Below, piece after piece: positions 21,655 through 31,439 of a DNA stretch of 64,000 nt. Origin of the DNA: Poa pratensis (taxonomy: Eukaryota; Streptophyta; Magnoliopsida; Poales; Poaceae); NCBI GenBank assembly GCA_947311845.1, contig CAMZMU010000075.1:25717200-25781199 (forward strand), given 5' to 3'. The stretch's first letter is position 1, and every line of letters starts with the position of its first letter. Both the position numbers and the translations under genes were made by a program. The notes beneath the pieces are model-generated. The model saw nothing but the letters and a program-made list of their open reading frames with translations, was not told the DNA's origin and made no database searches.

Positions 21655-24600
21655 ATGAAGCTTGCAGCTTATAATTGCCGGGGTTGGGGAACGACCCGGC
21701 AATTAGGGGCCTCCTTGACTTGATCAAGAAGGTGGACCCTGACATCTGTTCCTGTGCGAAACAAAACTCGATGAAGGTAGATACAATGGCTGCGTTGGAA
21801 ACTTGGGCTGCCAAATATGGTGGCAAAAGACTGTGTTGGACAGAGTGGCGGTTTGGCTCTGTTCTGGCGCACTGGAGTGAACCTCACTGCGGGGTGGAAG
21901 TCGAAGTATCACATTGATGCGACGATCAGGGAGGATGATGGTTTTGAGTGGCGGTTCACTGGCATCCATGGTGAACCAAAAACGGAGGAAGGGAGAACAC
22001 TTGGCGTTTGATGAGAACCCTGAAGTACCAAAGTGATAAACCCTGGATTTGTATGGGTGACTTCAATGAGATCTTATTTGCTTGCGAGAAGGAGGGGGGG
22101 GGCCTCGGCCCCAAGCTCAAATGGACAGGTTCAAAGAGGCCATGGAATTTTGCGATCTGCATGATCTTGGTTTCACCGGGGACCTTTCACCTGGCGTAAC
22201 CACAGTCATGATGCAACAAAGTATGTCGAGAGAGATTGGATAGGGCTGTGGCTTCTGACTCTTGGTGCACTCGTTCCCGGGCTTCAAAGTGACCAATGAC
22301 AACCCCGTCATTCTGACCATAGACTGTGGTGGTGGCGACTGAGGATGATAGCTCCAATCGTGGAGATGCTGGCCCGAGACCTTTCCGGTTTGAGGCTAAG
22401 TGGCTGGAGGAGGATGGGTGCAATACCATTGTGGAGAATGCGTGGCTGCGGGAGACACAGGGGCGTGGGGGCGACGCGTTGTCAGGCCTCAAAGGGGTGG
22501 CTAATGACCTGCAGGACTGGAGTAAAAATACTTTGGGCAACCTTGAGAAGCGCATTTCGCGGCTGAAGAAAGAACTGGAGAGATGGAGGAGGAGAGAGAT
22601 CTCAACGAGCAAGTTCACCGTGAAGAAATTTTGAAGTACAAGCTGGAAAAGTTAGAACACCAGAGAGATATGTACTGGCGCCAACGGGCTCATGTGAATT
22701 GGATGGAGAAGGGTGATCGGAATACATCGTTCTTTCACTCCTATGCTTCGGAGAGGAAAAAGAGAAACAAAATCAAAAAGCTGGTTCGTGATGATGGGGT
22801 GGAGGTGGAGAGGGAGGAGGAGATGGTGGCGGTGGTGTCTAACTATTTCCAAAATTTGTTTACCTCTCATGCAGGGCAAAGGGTGGAGGAGTTGCTGGAT
22901 CATGTGGTTCCCCGGGTCACACCGGCCATGAATGAGCAGCTGTCAAAACCTTATACGGCGGAGGAGGTGAAAGATGCTTTGTTTAGCATTGGTGATCTGA
23001 AAGCTCCTGGGCCAGATGGTATGTCGGCGATTTTCTATAAGAAATACTGGCACCTGGTGGGAGAACAAATCACTGTGGAGGTGCTGTCAGTTCTGAATGG
23101 CCATGGACTTCCCTCTGACTGGAACGAAGCTACTGTGGTGCTGATTCCGAAGGTCAAAAACCCAAATAAAATGAAGGAGCTGAGGCCTATTAGCTTGTGC
23201 AACGTCCTGTACAAAATTGTGTCCAAGGTTCTGGCTAACAGATTGAAGCTGATCCTCCTGAGATTATTGCTCCAAATCAAAGCGCTTTTGTTCCTGGCCG
23301 TCTGATCACCGACAATATCCTGCTTGCTTATGAGGTTACCCATTATATGCAGAACAAGAGATCAGGGGCCCAGGGGTATGCTGCCCTCAAGCTGGATATG
23401 AGTAAAGCCTATGATAGAGTGGGTGGGACTTCCTGAGGAAGATGATGTTAAAAATGGGTTTCTCGCAAAGCTGGACAGAGTTGATTATGGAGTGTTGTTC
23501 CAGTGTGAAGTACAGATTTAAACTCAATGGGACTTTGACTGATGAACTTATCCCAAGTAGAGGGTTGAGGCAGGGGGATCCCATCTCTCCCTACCTTTTT
23601 CTCTTGTGTGGGGAGGCCTTCTCAAGCTTGCTGAATAGTGCCGAGAGCAATGGCGAACTTGAAGGTGTCAAGATTTGCCCAAATGCCCCAATTTCAACCA
23701 TTTATTGTTTGCCGATGATTCGTTAATACTCATGAAAGTTACGCCAGAGTGTTCACAGCATCTGCAAAATATTCTACAACTTTACGAGGTTTGCTCGGGG
23801 CAAACAATTAATGTGGAAAAATCTTCAGTCATGTTTAGCAAGAACACAAAGCAGGCAGATAAAGAGGAGATGATGACTAGTTTGGGTGTCACAAAGGAGG
23901 CGTGGAGTGAGCGCTACTTGGGCTTGCCGGTGCATGTGGGAAGATCAAAAGCAAAGATTTTTGCTTACCTAAAGGATAGAATCTGGCAACGAATTCAGGG
24001 GTGGAAAGAAAGAATGCTGTCCAAGGTGGGGAAGGAAATCCTAATCAAGGCTTGTGCTCAGGCCATCCCCATCTTCGCTATGACATGTTTTGATATTACT
24101 AAAGGCTTGTGTGAAGAGATTAATGCTATGATCTGTAGACATTGGTGGGCTTATCAGGACAATGACAACAAAGTCCACTGGTTGAGCTGGGATAAGTTAA
24201 CTATGTCAAAGAAGGAGGGCGGCTTAGGATATAAGGACTTGCATGCGTTCAATATGGCAATGCTGTCCAAGCAGGCTTGGAGGCTGCTCACTGACCCGGA
24301 GTCCCTGTGTGCGAGAGTGCTCAAAGCAAAATATTACCCGAACACTAGTGTTTTAGAGGCTGAACCGTGTGACGGTATTTCCTATACCTGGCGAAGCATT
24401 TTGAAAGGGGTGCAGCTGTTACGGCAGGGAGTGATCAAGCGTGTGGGTGATGGCAAATCAATAAATATTTGGCAGGATCCATGGCTGCCAAGGAATTGGT
24501 GCAGGAGACCAATCACCCCTCGGGGACAGCAGGTCTACACAAAGGTCAATGAACTCATGGATCCGGTTTTGGGAGGTTGGGACTCGCTGTTGGTCGATGA

Positions 24601-25758
24601 CATTTTTGTGCCCAAGACGCCCAGATCATCAAGGCCCTGCCTGTGTATGAGGATTTCGAAGACCTCTGGGCTTGGCACCCTGCTCCAAATGGTCATTCTC
24701 TGTCAAGACTGCCTATAAGCTCTTCCGAACTGATGTTGAGCAACCTAGCACTCTGCTGATCAGCAGGCGAATGGGTGCTTCTCCTGGAACATGATTTGGA
24801 AGGCCAATCTTACTCCTCAAGCCAAACAATTCCTGTGGCGGATTGCCCACAACAGCTTGCCTCACCGCTGGAGTATTAAGCGGAGAGGTATGGACGCTGA
24901 TCCCTGTGCCCCATGTGCCATCGTCTAAATGAGGACGGTGGTCATCTATTCCTTCGTTGCAAGCTGGTAAGAGCTCTGTGGAAAGCTTTGAAGTTTGGAC
25001 CAGCTTCGTCTGACTTTGCTCGAGTGTGCTGATGCGAAAGATGTTGTTGGGAAAATCCTGCATCAGAATGACCAAACTACACTGAAGTGTGTGGCTTTGC
25101 TCTCGGTTTGGTGGCGTGTGAGAAACAAATGCAATGCTGGGGAGGCCAAGGCTTCGCATGACGCCGTGCTGCACCAGATAATGGCCTTCAGTGCTGAGCT
25201 CGAGCGCTTCGGAAGTAAAAGGAAGGGGCACGTGTGCACGACCCTGTATGCAAGTGGCAAAAACCTGCGGAGGAGATTCTGAAGATCAATGTCGATGGGA
25301 GTTTCGATGTTGCCGGGAATACTGGTGGTTGGGGCCTGGTGGTTCGCGATGCCCAGGGCACTGCTCTTGGAGCTGTTGCTGGGTGTATGCACAATGCTCA
25401 GAACGTGCTACATGCTGAGGCTGAGGCGTGTTTGCAAGCTGTCCAGTTTGCCCAAAGCTGGGGTATGCTTAATATCCATGTTGAATCTGATTCCCAGCAG
25501 TTGATCAATGCGATTTTGGGGAGTAGTCAAGACCTGGCTCTGAATGGTACTTTGTTTAGAGAGATTAAGTTCCAAACTAGTTTTAATTTTGCTTCTTTCC
25601 GTATTTCTTATTGCCCAAGGGCTTGTAATAAGGTGGCGGACGCTTTGGCGACGCATGGTGCGAAGCTAGGATGCAGACCCCCAGATGTCTGGCCGGGTGC
25701 TGCTCCGGACTTCGTGTGTGATTTGGTAGCCAGTGATCTTGCTGTGCTGATCCGTTAA
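21655..25758 (+). pseudogene. LINE ORF2: endonuclease, RT, zf-RVT, RNase H
   Basis: Starts MKLAAYNCRGWG, the N-terminus of an AP-type endonuclease; GDFNEI follows near 22055. Reverse transcriptase motifs include LKAPGPDG (about 23000), LIPKVKNPNKMKELRPISLC, GLRQGDPISP (about 23560) and FADDSLIL (about 23710). Then come YLGLPVHVGRSK and GGLGYKDLHAFNMAML. The C-terminal RNase H (about 25275-25758) has NVDGSF, HAEAEACLQAV and VESDSQQLI, as in the RNase H-bearing branch of plant L1 elements. Several frameshifts separate these blocks (for example near 21700, 22015, 22600, 23260, 23430 and 24600), so no full protein is made. Confidence 0.88.
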
Positions 25759-25789
25759 TGGTAGTTCTTTTTCCAGTTTCAAAAAAAAA

Positions 25790-25801
25790 AAGTAAGCCCT
25801 C
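25790..25801 (+). repeat. LINE target-site duplication, right copy
   Basis: AAGTAAGCCCTC directly after the poly(A) tail. It contains a second, decoy copy of the VPS60 intron 1 donor sequence. Confidence 0.9.
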
Positions 25802-26369
25802 CTCCCCTTCCCTTTTCCCCATTCGCAAATAGGTTCCCTCCATCTCAATCCCCAGAAATCCAATGCTTCTCTGCTCTGATTGCTTGGGCAGATAAACAAG
25901 AGGGGCGAGAGCGTGGATGAGAAGATCAGGAAGCTGGACGAGGAGCTGGCCCGGTACAAGGAGCAGATCCGCCGGACCCGGCCGGGGCCCTCGCAGGAAG
26001 CCATCAAGGCCCGCGCCATCAGGCTGCTCAAGCACAAGCGCATGTACGAGGAGCAGCGCAACATGCTCTACAACCAGACCTACAACCTCGACCAGGTCAG
26101 CTTCGCCGCCGACGGCCTCAAGGACGCCCAGCAGACTGTATGTGTCCTGCCCACTCAAGTTTTATCCTGCGACACAGTTCAGAATGTCGAATGATTTTGT
26201 TTGTGTGTGTGTCTAGATGAATGCGATGAAGGCGGCGAACAAAGAGCTCAAGGGGATGATGAAAACCGTCAAGATCGAGGACATCGATGTATGTCGTTTA
26301 GCTTTTGCCAATTAGTTGCTGTGACTGCTGCCTAATTTGTACAATGTATCGTCTGTCAGGTTATGTGTT

Positions 26370-27405
26370 CCTGCTATTTGAGTATTCCCTGTTTAATTTT
26401 TTTTCCCGTCATACATATGATCTACCCCTCTAACTTAGTGTCCGTCAATAGCTTTCCGGTGTGCTATTATAGCAGTAACCATCATTGACTTGCGAAGTCC
26501 CAAGCCTTAGCTTAATGATGGTTACTGCTATATATAGTGAGCTGGGCAATGGAAAGTAGTACTATTCAACAGGCCTACTGTCAAATGTGGTATATCGGAA
26601 ACTTGGGATCTTACTTAATTCAGAATCCATCCTTGTGATTGGCTAATTTGGGATAACTTTTCCTAGCCGTATCCATGAGCTACATGAAGAACCATACAAC
26701 AAGAAATTTCATTCTTCTCTTTTCTTCTGTTTAGCTGGCTAGAATATTGGATTGACAATCACCCTTGTGTATCCTGCATCCTGCGGCCATCAGTTTCATT
26801 TTTAACAAAAAGTGCATAGGATGTGATCAAAGAGCCATGGCCATGCCAAAGTTTGGTAACCATGCTAATAAGGACTAACTTCTTGAGGGTGCTACCGGAA
26901 AAGTGGCATAGTAACGGCCTAAGAAAAACATGCGTTAGTATCCACAGTGGGATGTACAACTAAATGAAATGATGAACATCCTTAAATATTTTCCTTTGAA
27001 TACTATTCGATTGGCCTACTGTCAAATGTGGTATATCGAGATAGAATCTTACTTAATTCAGAGTTCATCCTTGTGATTGGCTAATGTGGGATCACACTTT
27101 CTAGCCGATCTACATGAAGAGCCATAGAACAAGAAATTTTAGTGCTTATCTTTGTTGCTGCCATTTGAGTATTGCCTATTCAGTGTTTATGTTTCCGTCG
27201 TACGTATGATGTATCCCTCTAACTTAGTGTCAATAGCTCGCTGGCTATTATAGCAGTAACCATCGTTGACTTACAAAGTCCCAAGCTTCGATAATATATG
27301 TAGTTTGTTGGGCAATGTAAAGTACTATTCAATAGGCCTACTGTCAACTGTGGTATATCAGAAACTTAAAGTCTTACTTAATTCAAAGTCCATCCTTAAT
27401 TTGTT
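26370..27405 (+). repeat. Diverged duplications after VPS60 exon 3
   Basis: Blocks recur in order. CCTACTGTCAAATGTGGTAT occurs near 26575 and 27015, and with one change near 27337. TTGAGTATT with CCCTCTAACTTAGTGTC and TATTATAGCAGTAACCATC occurs near 26375-26485 and 27160-27265. The arrangement suggests at least two tandem duplication events of intronic or flanking DNA. No coding sequence is seen. Confidence 0.7.
26468..26532. repeat. Perfect 19 bp inverted repeat hairpin
   Basis: The left arm 26468-26486 ends in AACCATCATT. The right arm AATGATGGTTACTGCTATA (26514-26532) is its exact complement. The loop is 27 bp. The duplicated copy near 27248 retains only the left arm. Confidence 0.85.
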
Positions 27406-27409
27406 TCAT

Positions 27410-28620
27410 GAAAAAAATATGAACATGCGTTCTGTTTTTCAAGATAATCGCTGCATGTTTTATTATGGTTCTAACTGTATGCATGGCATGTTGGACTTTC
27501 CAGGAGATGCAGTTCTGGACTTGCTCGCCACTCTATTGATTCTTTGAATTATATATATTGCGGTGAATTGCCTCAACACATCATTTTGCCTTCCTAGCGC
27601 TTCAGTTAGCAAATTTTGATTTTATTTCCAAGATAGGATTAATACAAAAAGTTGTGGTGATTTGCCTCTCCTATCAGTGCAATTCAAGTTTACATATTGA
27701 TGTGAAGTATTGTTTGTAAATACTCTGCTAAGAAAAATAAATCATGTTGTTCTCTTCATTAAATTGGCTGCACCAAAAAAGTGCTTCAATATCAAGTAAT
27801 GGTGTCAGGGTTGATTTTTTTTTTTTTGGCCTTACAAATTAACAAAGGGGGATCATCATGAATCACATTCTGTAGACTTCCAGAGTAGTACATGTCAACC
27901 AAGCTTTTCTTTCCAAAAGGATCAATTGTATGTAAAGTATGTTTCTGATATGGATGAAAATAATCAAACCTGGGAAATTGGCATATGCATTAGGAATTAT
28001 TGTGAACAAATAATATATTCAATTGATATTGTTATTTCATAAGCACTATGATAGTATTGCACCAGCATTGAAAATCCATGTACTGAATATATGCTTAAAA
28101 CCATTTAACTTCAATGGCAGTATCTTGCATTTCCTTCTCTTTCGTCTTACAGTGTCGTATACTTAACCTTTTCTTTTGCCAGGAAAGAGTATCACACGCT
28201 CCTGGTCGCTTGCTCTTGTGGGTTGTCCGCAACATGGTTTGACAGTGTTATGTAGATGGTAGTGGTGTTGGTAAGCGAACTATCTTGCCCTCAAGACATA
28301 CTAGCGGTTCATGTCCAGGTTTCATTGCTTAGATGTCTCATAGTTAATGTTGCTGAGACCATCTGTCTTTGGATTTAGGTAACTTTTATTGGTTGCATGA
28401 AACTCATATGGCGTTCCAGATCATGTATTCTCTATCCAATTTAGCTAAGTGAACCGATCAGATCCTATGTATTTAGAATTATTTCCATTTGTGTATTTGT
28501 TATGTGTACCTAGAATAGTATAGTTGAGAACAAAATAACTTCATGATCTCCCCTCTAATGTTCCCTTTCTTAATAACAGCTTGGCTTACTAATTATATTT
28601 ATACGATAAACAAAAATAAC
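27410..28620. other. AT-rich interval before Helitron end
   Basis: No gene is recognised and no further VPS60 exon is present. It may be the 3' body of the Helitron that ends at 28661. Confidence 0.45.
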
Positions 28621-28631
28621 AGCCACACGGG

Positions 28632-28661
28632 TGCGGCGTGTCGCCGCGCAAAGTTACCTAG
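28632..28661 (+). mobile_element. Helitron 3' terminus 1
   Basis: A GC-rich hairpin (GCGGCG TGT CGCCGC) followed at short distance by the terminal CTAG (28658-28661), with T as the next base. This is the Helitron 3' signature. The last bases, CGCCGCGCAAAGTTACCTAG, match those of terminus 2 at 53814 with one change. The body would extend to the left; its 5' end was not located with confidence. Confidence 0.75.
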
Positions 28662-29042
28662 TTACAGTATAACGATGACAATCTGTAGTTTTTCCTCGTC
28701 ACTATTGTAGGGCTCCATATTTGCTTGTATTCAGCATTCCGTCCTTCTGGTTCTTGGCACAAGTCTAGGACGCGTTTGGTAGGGTGCAGTCATTTCTCGT
28801 TTCTTTGGGGGCATGCCGTAGAGAGCAGGGCCACGAAAAAACGGCCATGAGCCATGTTGTTGCCTTAGTTTGGTAGCCTGCAGCTGGGTTAGTCGCATCG
28901 GATGAGTAAACAAACCTACCTTGTTTGGTTCGATGCAGTCTTTACTTTTGGGCTTAGCTGAAACGAGGCCAAAATGTTTGGTTGCGCGCAAACCGCCCGC
29001 TACGGTTACCATAGTTCAAACATGGTGAGATTACCATGCTAT

Positions 29043-29360
29043 CTAAAACAGAAGGAGTTTCACAATCACCACAACCAGGACGATGATTATGATGTCCTTG
29101 ATTCTACTACCTACCACCTGATTACCCACATCGGCTACCACCTCATTAGCCACCACCTGAGCTATCATCTGATGTTCTATCACCTCATCAGCTACTACCT
29201 CATTGTTGTTCAGATAGTTCAAGTAGTTCTCCTGAGCCTCTTGCAAAGTTTCGAACCCCTGATAGCTGTTGTTGGAGAACCCTGTCACTTTTTCATGGCA
29301 GCTCTGCCACGAATTGTACACTCCTCGACGCCTTCCTCTGTACACAACGTACCAGTTCAT
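29043..29360 (-). CDS. RNase H1 N-terminal-domain (viroplasmin-like) ORF
   Basis: An intact 105-residue frame inside the Harbinger element. Residues 3-47 (NWYVVYRGRRRGVYNSWQSC, then VTGFSNNSYQGFETLQEA) match the RNase H1 N-terminal hybrid-binding fold, also called the caulimovirus viroplasmin domain, with its WYVVYxGRxxGVYxxW and GFxxxxYQGF signatures. No catalytic RNase H follows. The C-terminal part repeats NEVVAD/ANEVVAD-like units and ends in a hydrophobic stretch. The ATG sits directly after a CTTTGCAG acceptor-like sequence, so it may instead be the last exon of a longer transcript. A role in binding RNA/DNA hybrids would be inference. Confidence 0.6.
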   Translation of the reverse strand: MNWYVVYRGRRRGVYNSWQSCHEKVTGFSNNSYQGFETLQEAQENYLNYLNNNEVVADEVIEHQMIAQVVANEVVADVGNQVVGSRIKDIIIIVLVVVIVKLLLF

Positions 29361-29748
29361 CTGCAAAGAGCACAAAGATCAACATAAACAGAAGAGGATC
29401 ATCACAAGTCACATGATCAACAACAGAACAAGCATGAGAATGTGTCTCTAACATAAAACTATTGTAGCATGCATGATACTTACAAAAGTAGGATCACGAG
29501 TTCATCCTACAACTATGGTGTTAAACCTACTACCACATCAAAAAGTGGGTGTCATCCTACCACCACCATCACCAGCAAGTTCACCATCATCTGAGGGGTT
29601 AGTATATACCACCTCATCAAAATATACAGGCCATACGACAAGTTTGTAAGCCCTAGCAAAGCCAAAATATACACCATCATCATCATCACTTCATAATAAT
29701 AATCATCATCATGCTGCTACCACCCCTCACCAGCACCACAGTGCAATC

Positions 29749-31104
29749 TCAATCTGTGTAATACTTGCCCAGGAAAGTCCTGAGCTAGAGGGTCCTGTGC
29801 TGCTCTGCCATGCCGACAAAGTTGACACTCTGTGCCTTGTGGTCGACGAGGTGGCCGAGAGCCACCATCAGAGCCTCCTCAGTGAACCCAACGGAGTCCA
29901 TGACAGCATTGTACAGGTCAGGGTGCATATCCGTCGGCTTGCTTTCCCTGTGGCCTGGGCAACCTCCTTGACAGCTTTTGTCATACTGGCAAAGGCCAGG
30001 ATCTCTTCCTCACCGAGGGCACCTCTCTTCCTCTTCACTCCATGGGCGTGGCTGGGTACATATCCCTTCCTGGGCGGAGGACCATCGAGGATCACAGTGT
30101 CGGACTCCTGCGCGTCGGCATCCTCCGGCAGAGGCGTGCCGAGGGGAGTCCCTGAGCCCATGGCAAACTTGCCGGTGGCCAAACCGAAGGAGAAGATCGT
30201 TTGCATCTGTGGGTAGTTCAGAATTGGCTTGTTAAGAAACTCCGCGTCCTTGGGGTGATCCTACGATTGGAAGATGGGTGTGTTAGAAGGGATTGTTAGT
30301 ACTAGTTGGAAGAACACAGATTGTTACTACACAGATTGCTCACCATGATGTGGCCCGTGTAGTGTGCATCTTCGAGGATGATGGTGTGGGTCTCCTCGCA
30401 CCACTGAGCGCCACTCAAATCTCTGAGCTTGCTCACCTACACCCACCTCAGCCTTCACTTCCTCAGGTGGTTGTACACCTGAGTTGAGGTCACCTCTGCC
30501 CCACAATGTGCAAAGAGAGCCCGGGCGCAAGCTTTGAGATGCACCTCTTTAAAACCCTTGTCTGTCCTCACCCCAGACCTGATGAGAGTAGTCATGTGCT
30601 TAAGCAAGATTGACATGAATGGAAGCCATTTCATGGTTGCTTTGGCCCGGGCCTTGTTCTTCACAATCTGTTGGTTCACCGTCGTAGCCACGGAGTGCAC
30701 AACACCGAACGGCGCGAAGTTGTTCATGTCATAGTCCGACATAGGCTGAGAGTCGTCGACATAGGAAGGGATTTGCGAGTCCCCGATTGGGATGAGTGAC
30801 ATAGTAAGGTCCTCACTCTTGAAATCCTACATCGATGACGAGAACAGAACGTAAGCTACCAGATCTACCATAGTTAGTTCTACTGAAGCAAGCACACGTA
30901 CAAAATTAACATCACAACTAACAGATCTACAAAACCAACCACAAGTACAGAACTAACATCAAATCTAACAGATCTACCAAACCTAGCACGTTAGCTACAA
31001 GGATATATCATAGATACAGCATCAAGTACCACTAACAGAGCTCAGATCTAGAACATCCTACACATATGAACCCTAGAAAGTAAGGTTCCGTCACTTACAG
31101 CCAT
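29749..31104 (-). pseudogene. Harbinger Myb/SANT-like protein gene, broken
   Basis: The accessory DNA-binding protein typical of PIF/Harbinger elements. Exons on the minus strand are 31104-31099 (ATG GCT), 30826-30344 and 30260-29749. Exon 2 has the Myb/SANT-like core MKWLPFMSILLKHMTTLIRS, GVRTDKGFKEVHLKACARAL and VYNHLRK. Exon 3 has ILNYPQMQTIFSFGLATGKF and a KRKRG basic patch. It is dead: TGA at 30457-30455 (Trp expected), TAG at 30439-30437 (Gln expected), a frameshift near 29930-29945 and TAG at 29787-29785. The final TGA is 29751-29749. The LTR retrotransposon lies about 335 bp upstream of its ATG. Confidence 0.8.
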
Positions 31105-31434
31105 CGCTGGAGACGTCCGAAGACGAGCGGTATCCGAGTCGAGGAGGTTGCCGCCGCGTAGTACCCAGCCGTTCCGCTGCTGCCTGCCGGTGAAGATTAA
31201 GCCGCCGCCGCCACTTACCTACGAGCGCAGACCGGAGACCTCGAGTGGATGAAAATGGTGGGCTTCGTGACAACGGTGAGAGTAGAGGGTGTATATAGGG
31301 GAGGGTTTTGGCAGGAGGTGATGCAAACTCTCCCGCCGAGATTTTCGCTGCACCGCGGGAGCTCCCGCCATCTCCGACTCACACGAGCTCGGCGTAGGGC
31401 GGATGGGGAATCTGCACGAGGGAAGAGAAAACGA

Positions 31435-31439
31435 GCCTG
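31435..31439 (+). repeat. LTR element target-site duplication, left
   Basis: GCCTG immediately before the 5' LTR; the identical GCCTG is at 44019-44023. Confidence 0.95.

Larger units (their letters stand above)
19978..25790 (+). mobile_element. Near full-length L1-type LINE in VPS60 intron 1
   Basis: A 5.8 kb LINE in the same orientation as the host gene. It has a 5' leader, an ORF1 region, an endonuclease-RT-zf-RVT region, a terminal RNase H, a short 3' UTR and a run of 11 A residues (25781-25791). It is flanked by the perfect 12 bp duplication AAGTAAGCCCTC, the last A of the tail being shared with the right copy. Both ORFs are broken by frameshifts, so it is immobile. Confidence 0.92.
19899..26288 (+). 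pseudogene. VPS60: ESCRT-III subunit VPS60/CHMP5, exons 1-3 only
   Basis: A SNF7-family ESCRT-III protein that acts in endosomal membrane remodelling and multivesicular-body sorting. Exon 1 is 19899-19967 (MKKIFGARKIKEPPPTIQDA), exon 2 is 25892-26137 (INKRGESVDEKIRKLDEELA, SFAADGLKDAQQT) and exon 3 is 26217-26288 (AANKELKGMMKTVKIEDID). Borders are GT-AG and in phase, with no stops in 129 codons. The basic N-terminal helix and the coiled alpha1-alpha2 core are present. The acidic C-terminal half that should follow EDID, with its MIM region, is not found anywhere downstream in the window. Intron 1 holds a LINE. The copy is a truncated gene or a captured fragment. Confidence 0.8.

Noticed and set aside
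29560..29715. Possible CRISPR-like or ordered repeat (CATCAT and ACCACC runs)
   Set aside because: Simple trinucleotide repetition in the 3' UTR region of the Harbinger gene, with no spacer structure.
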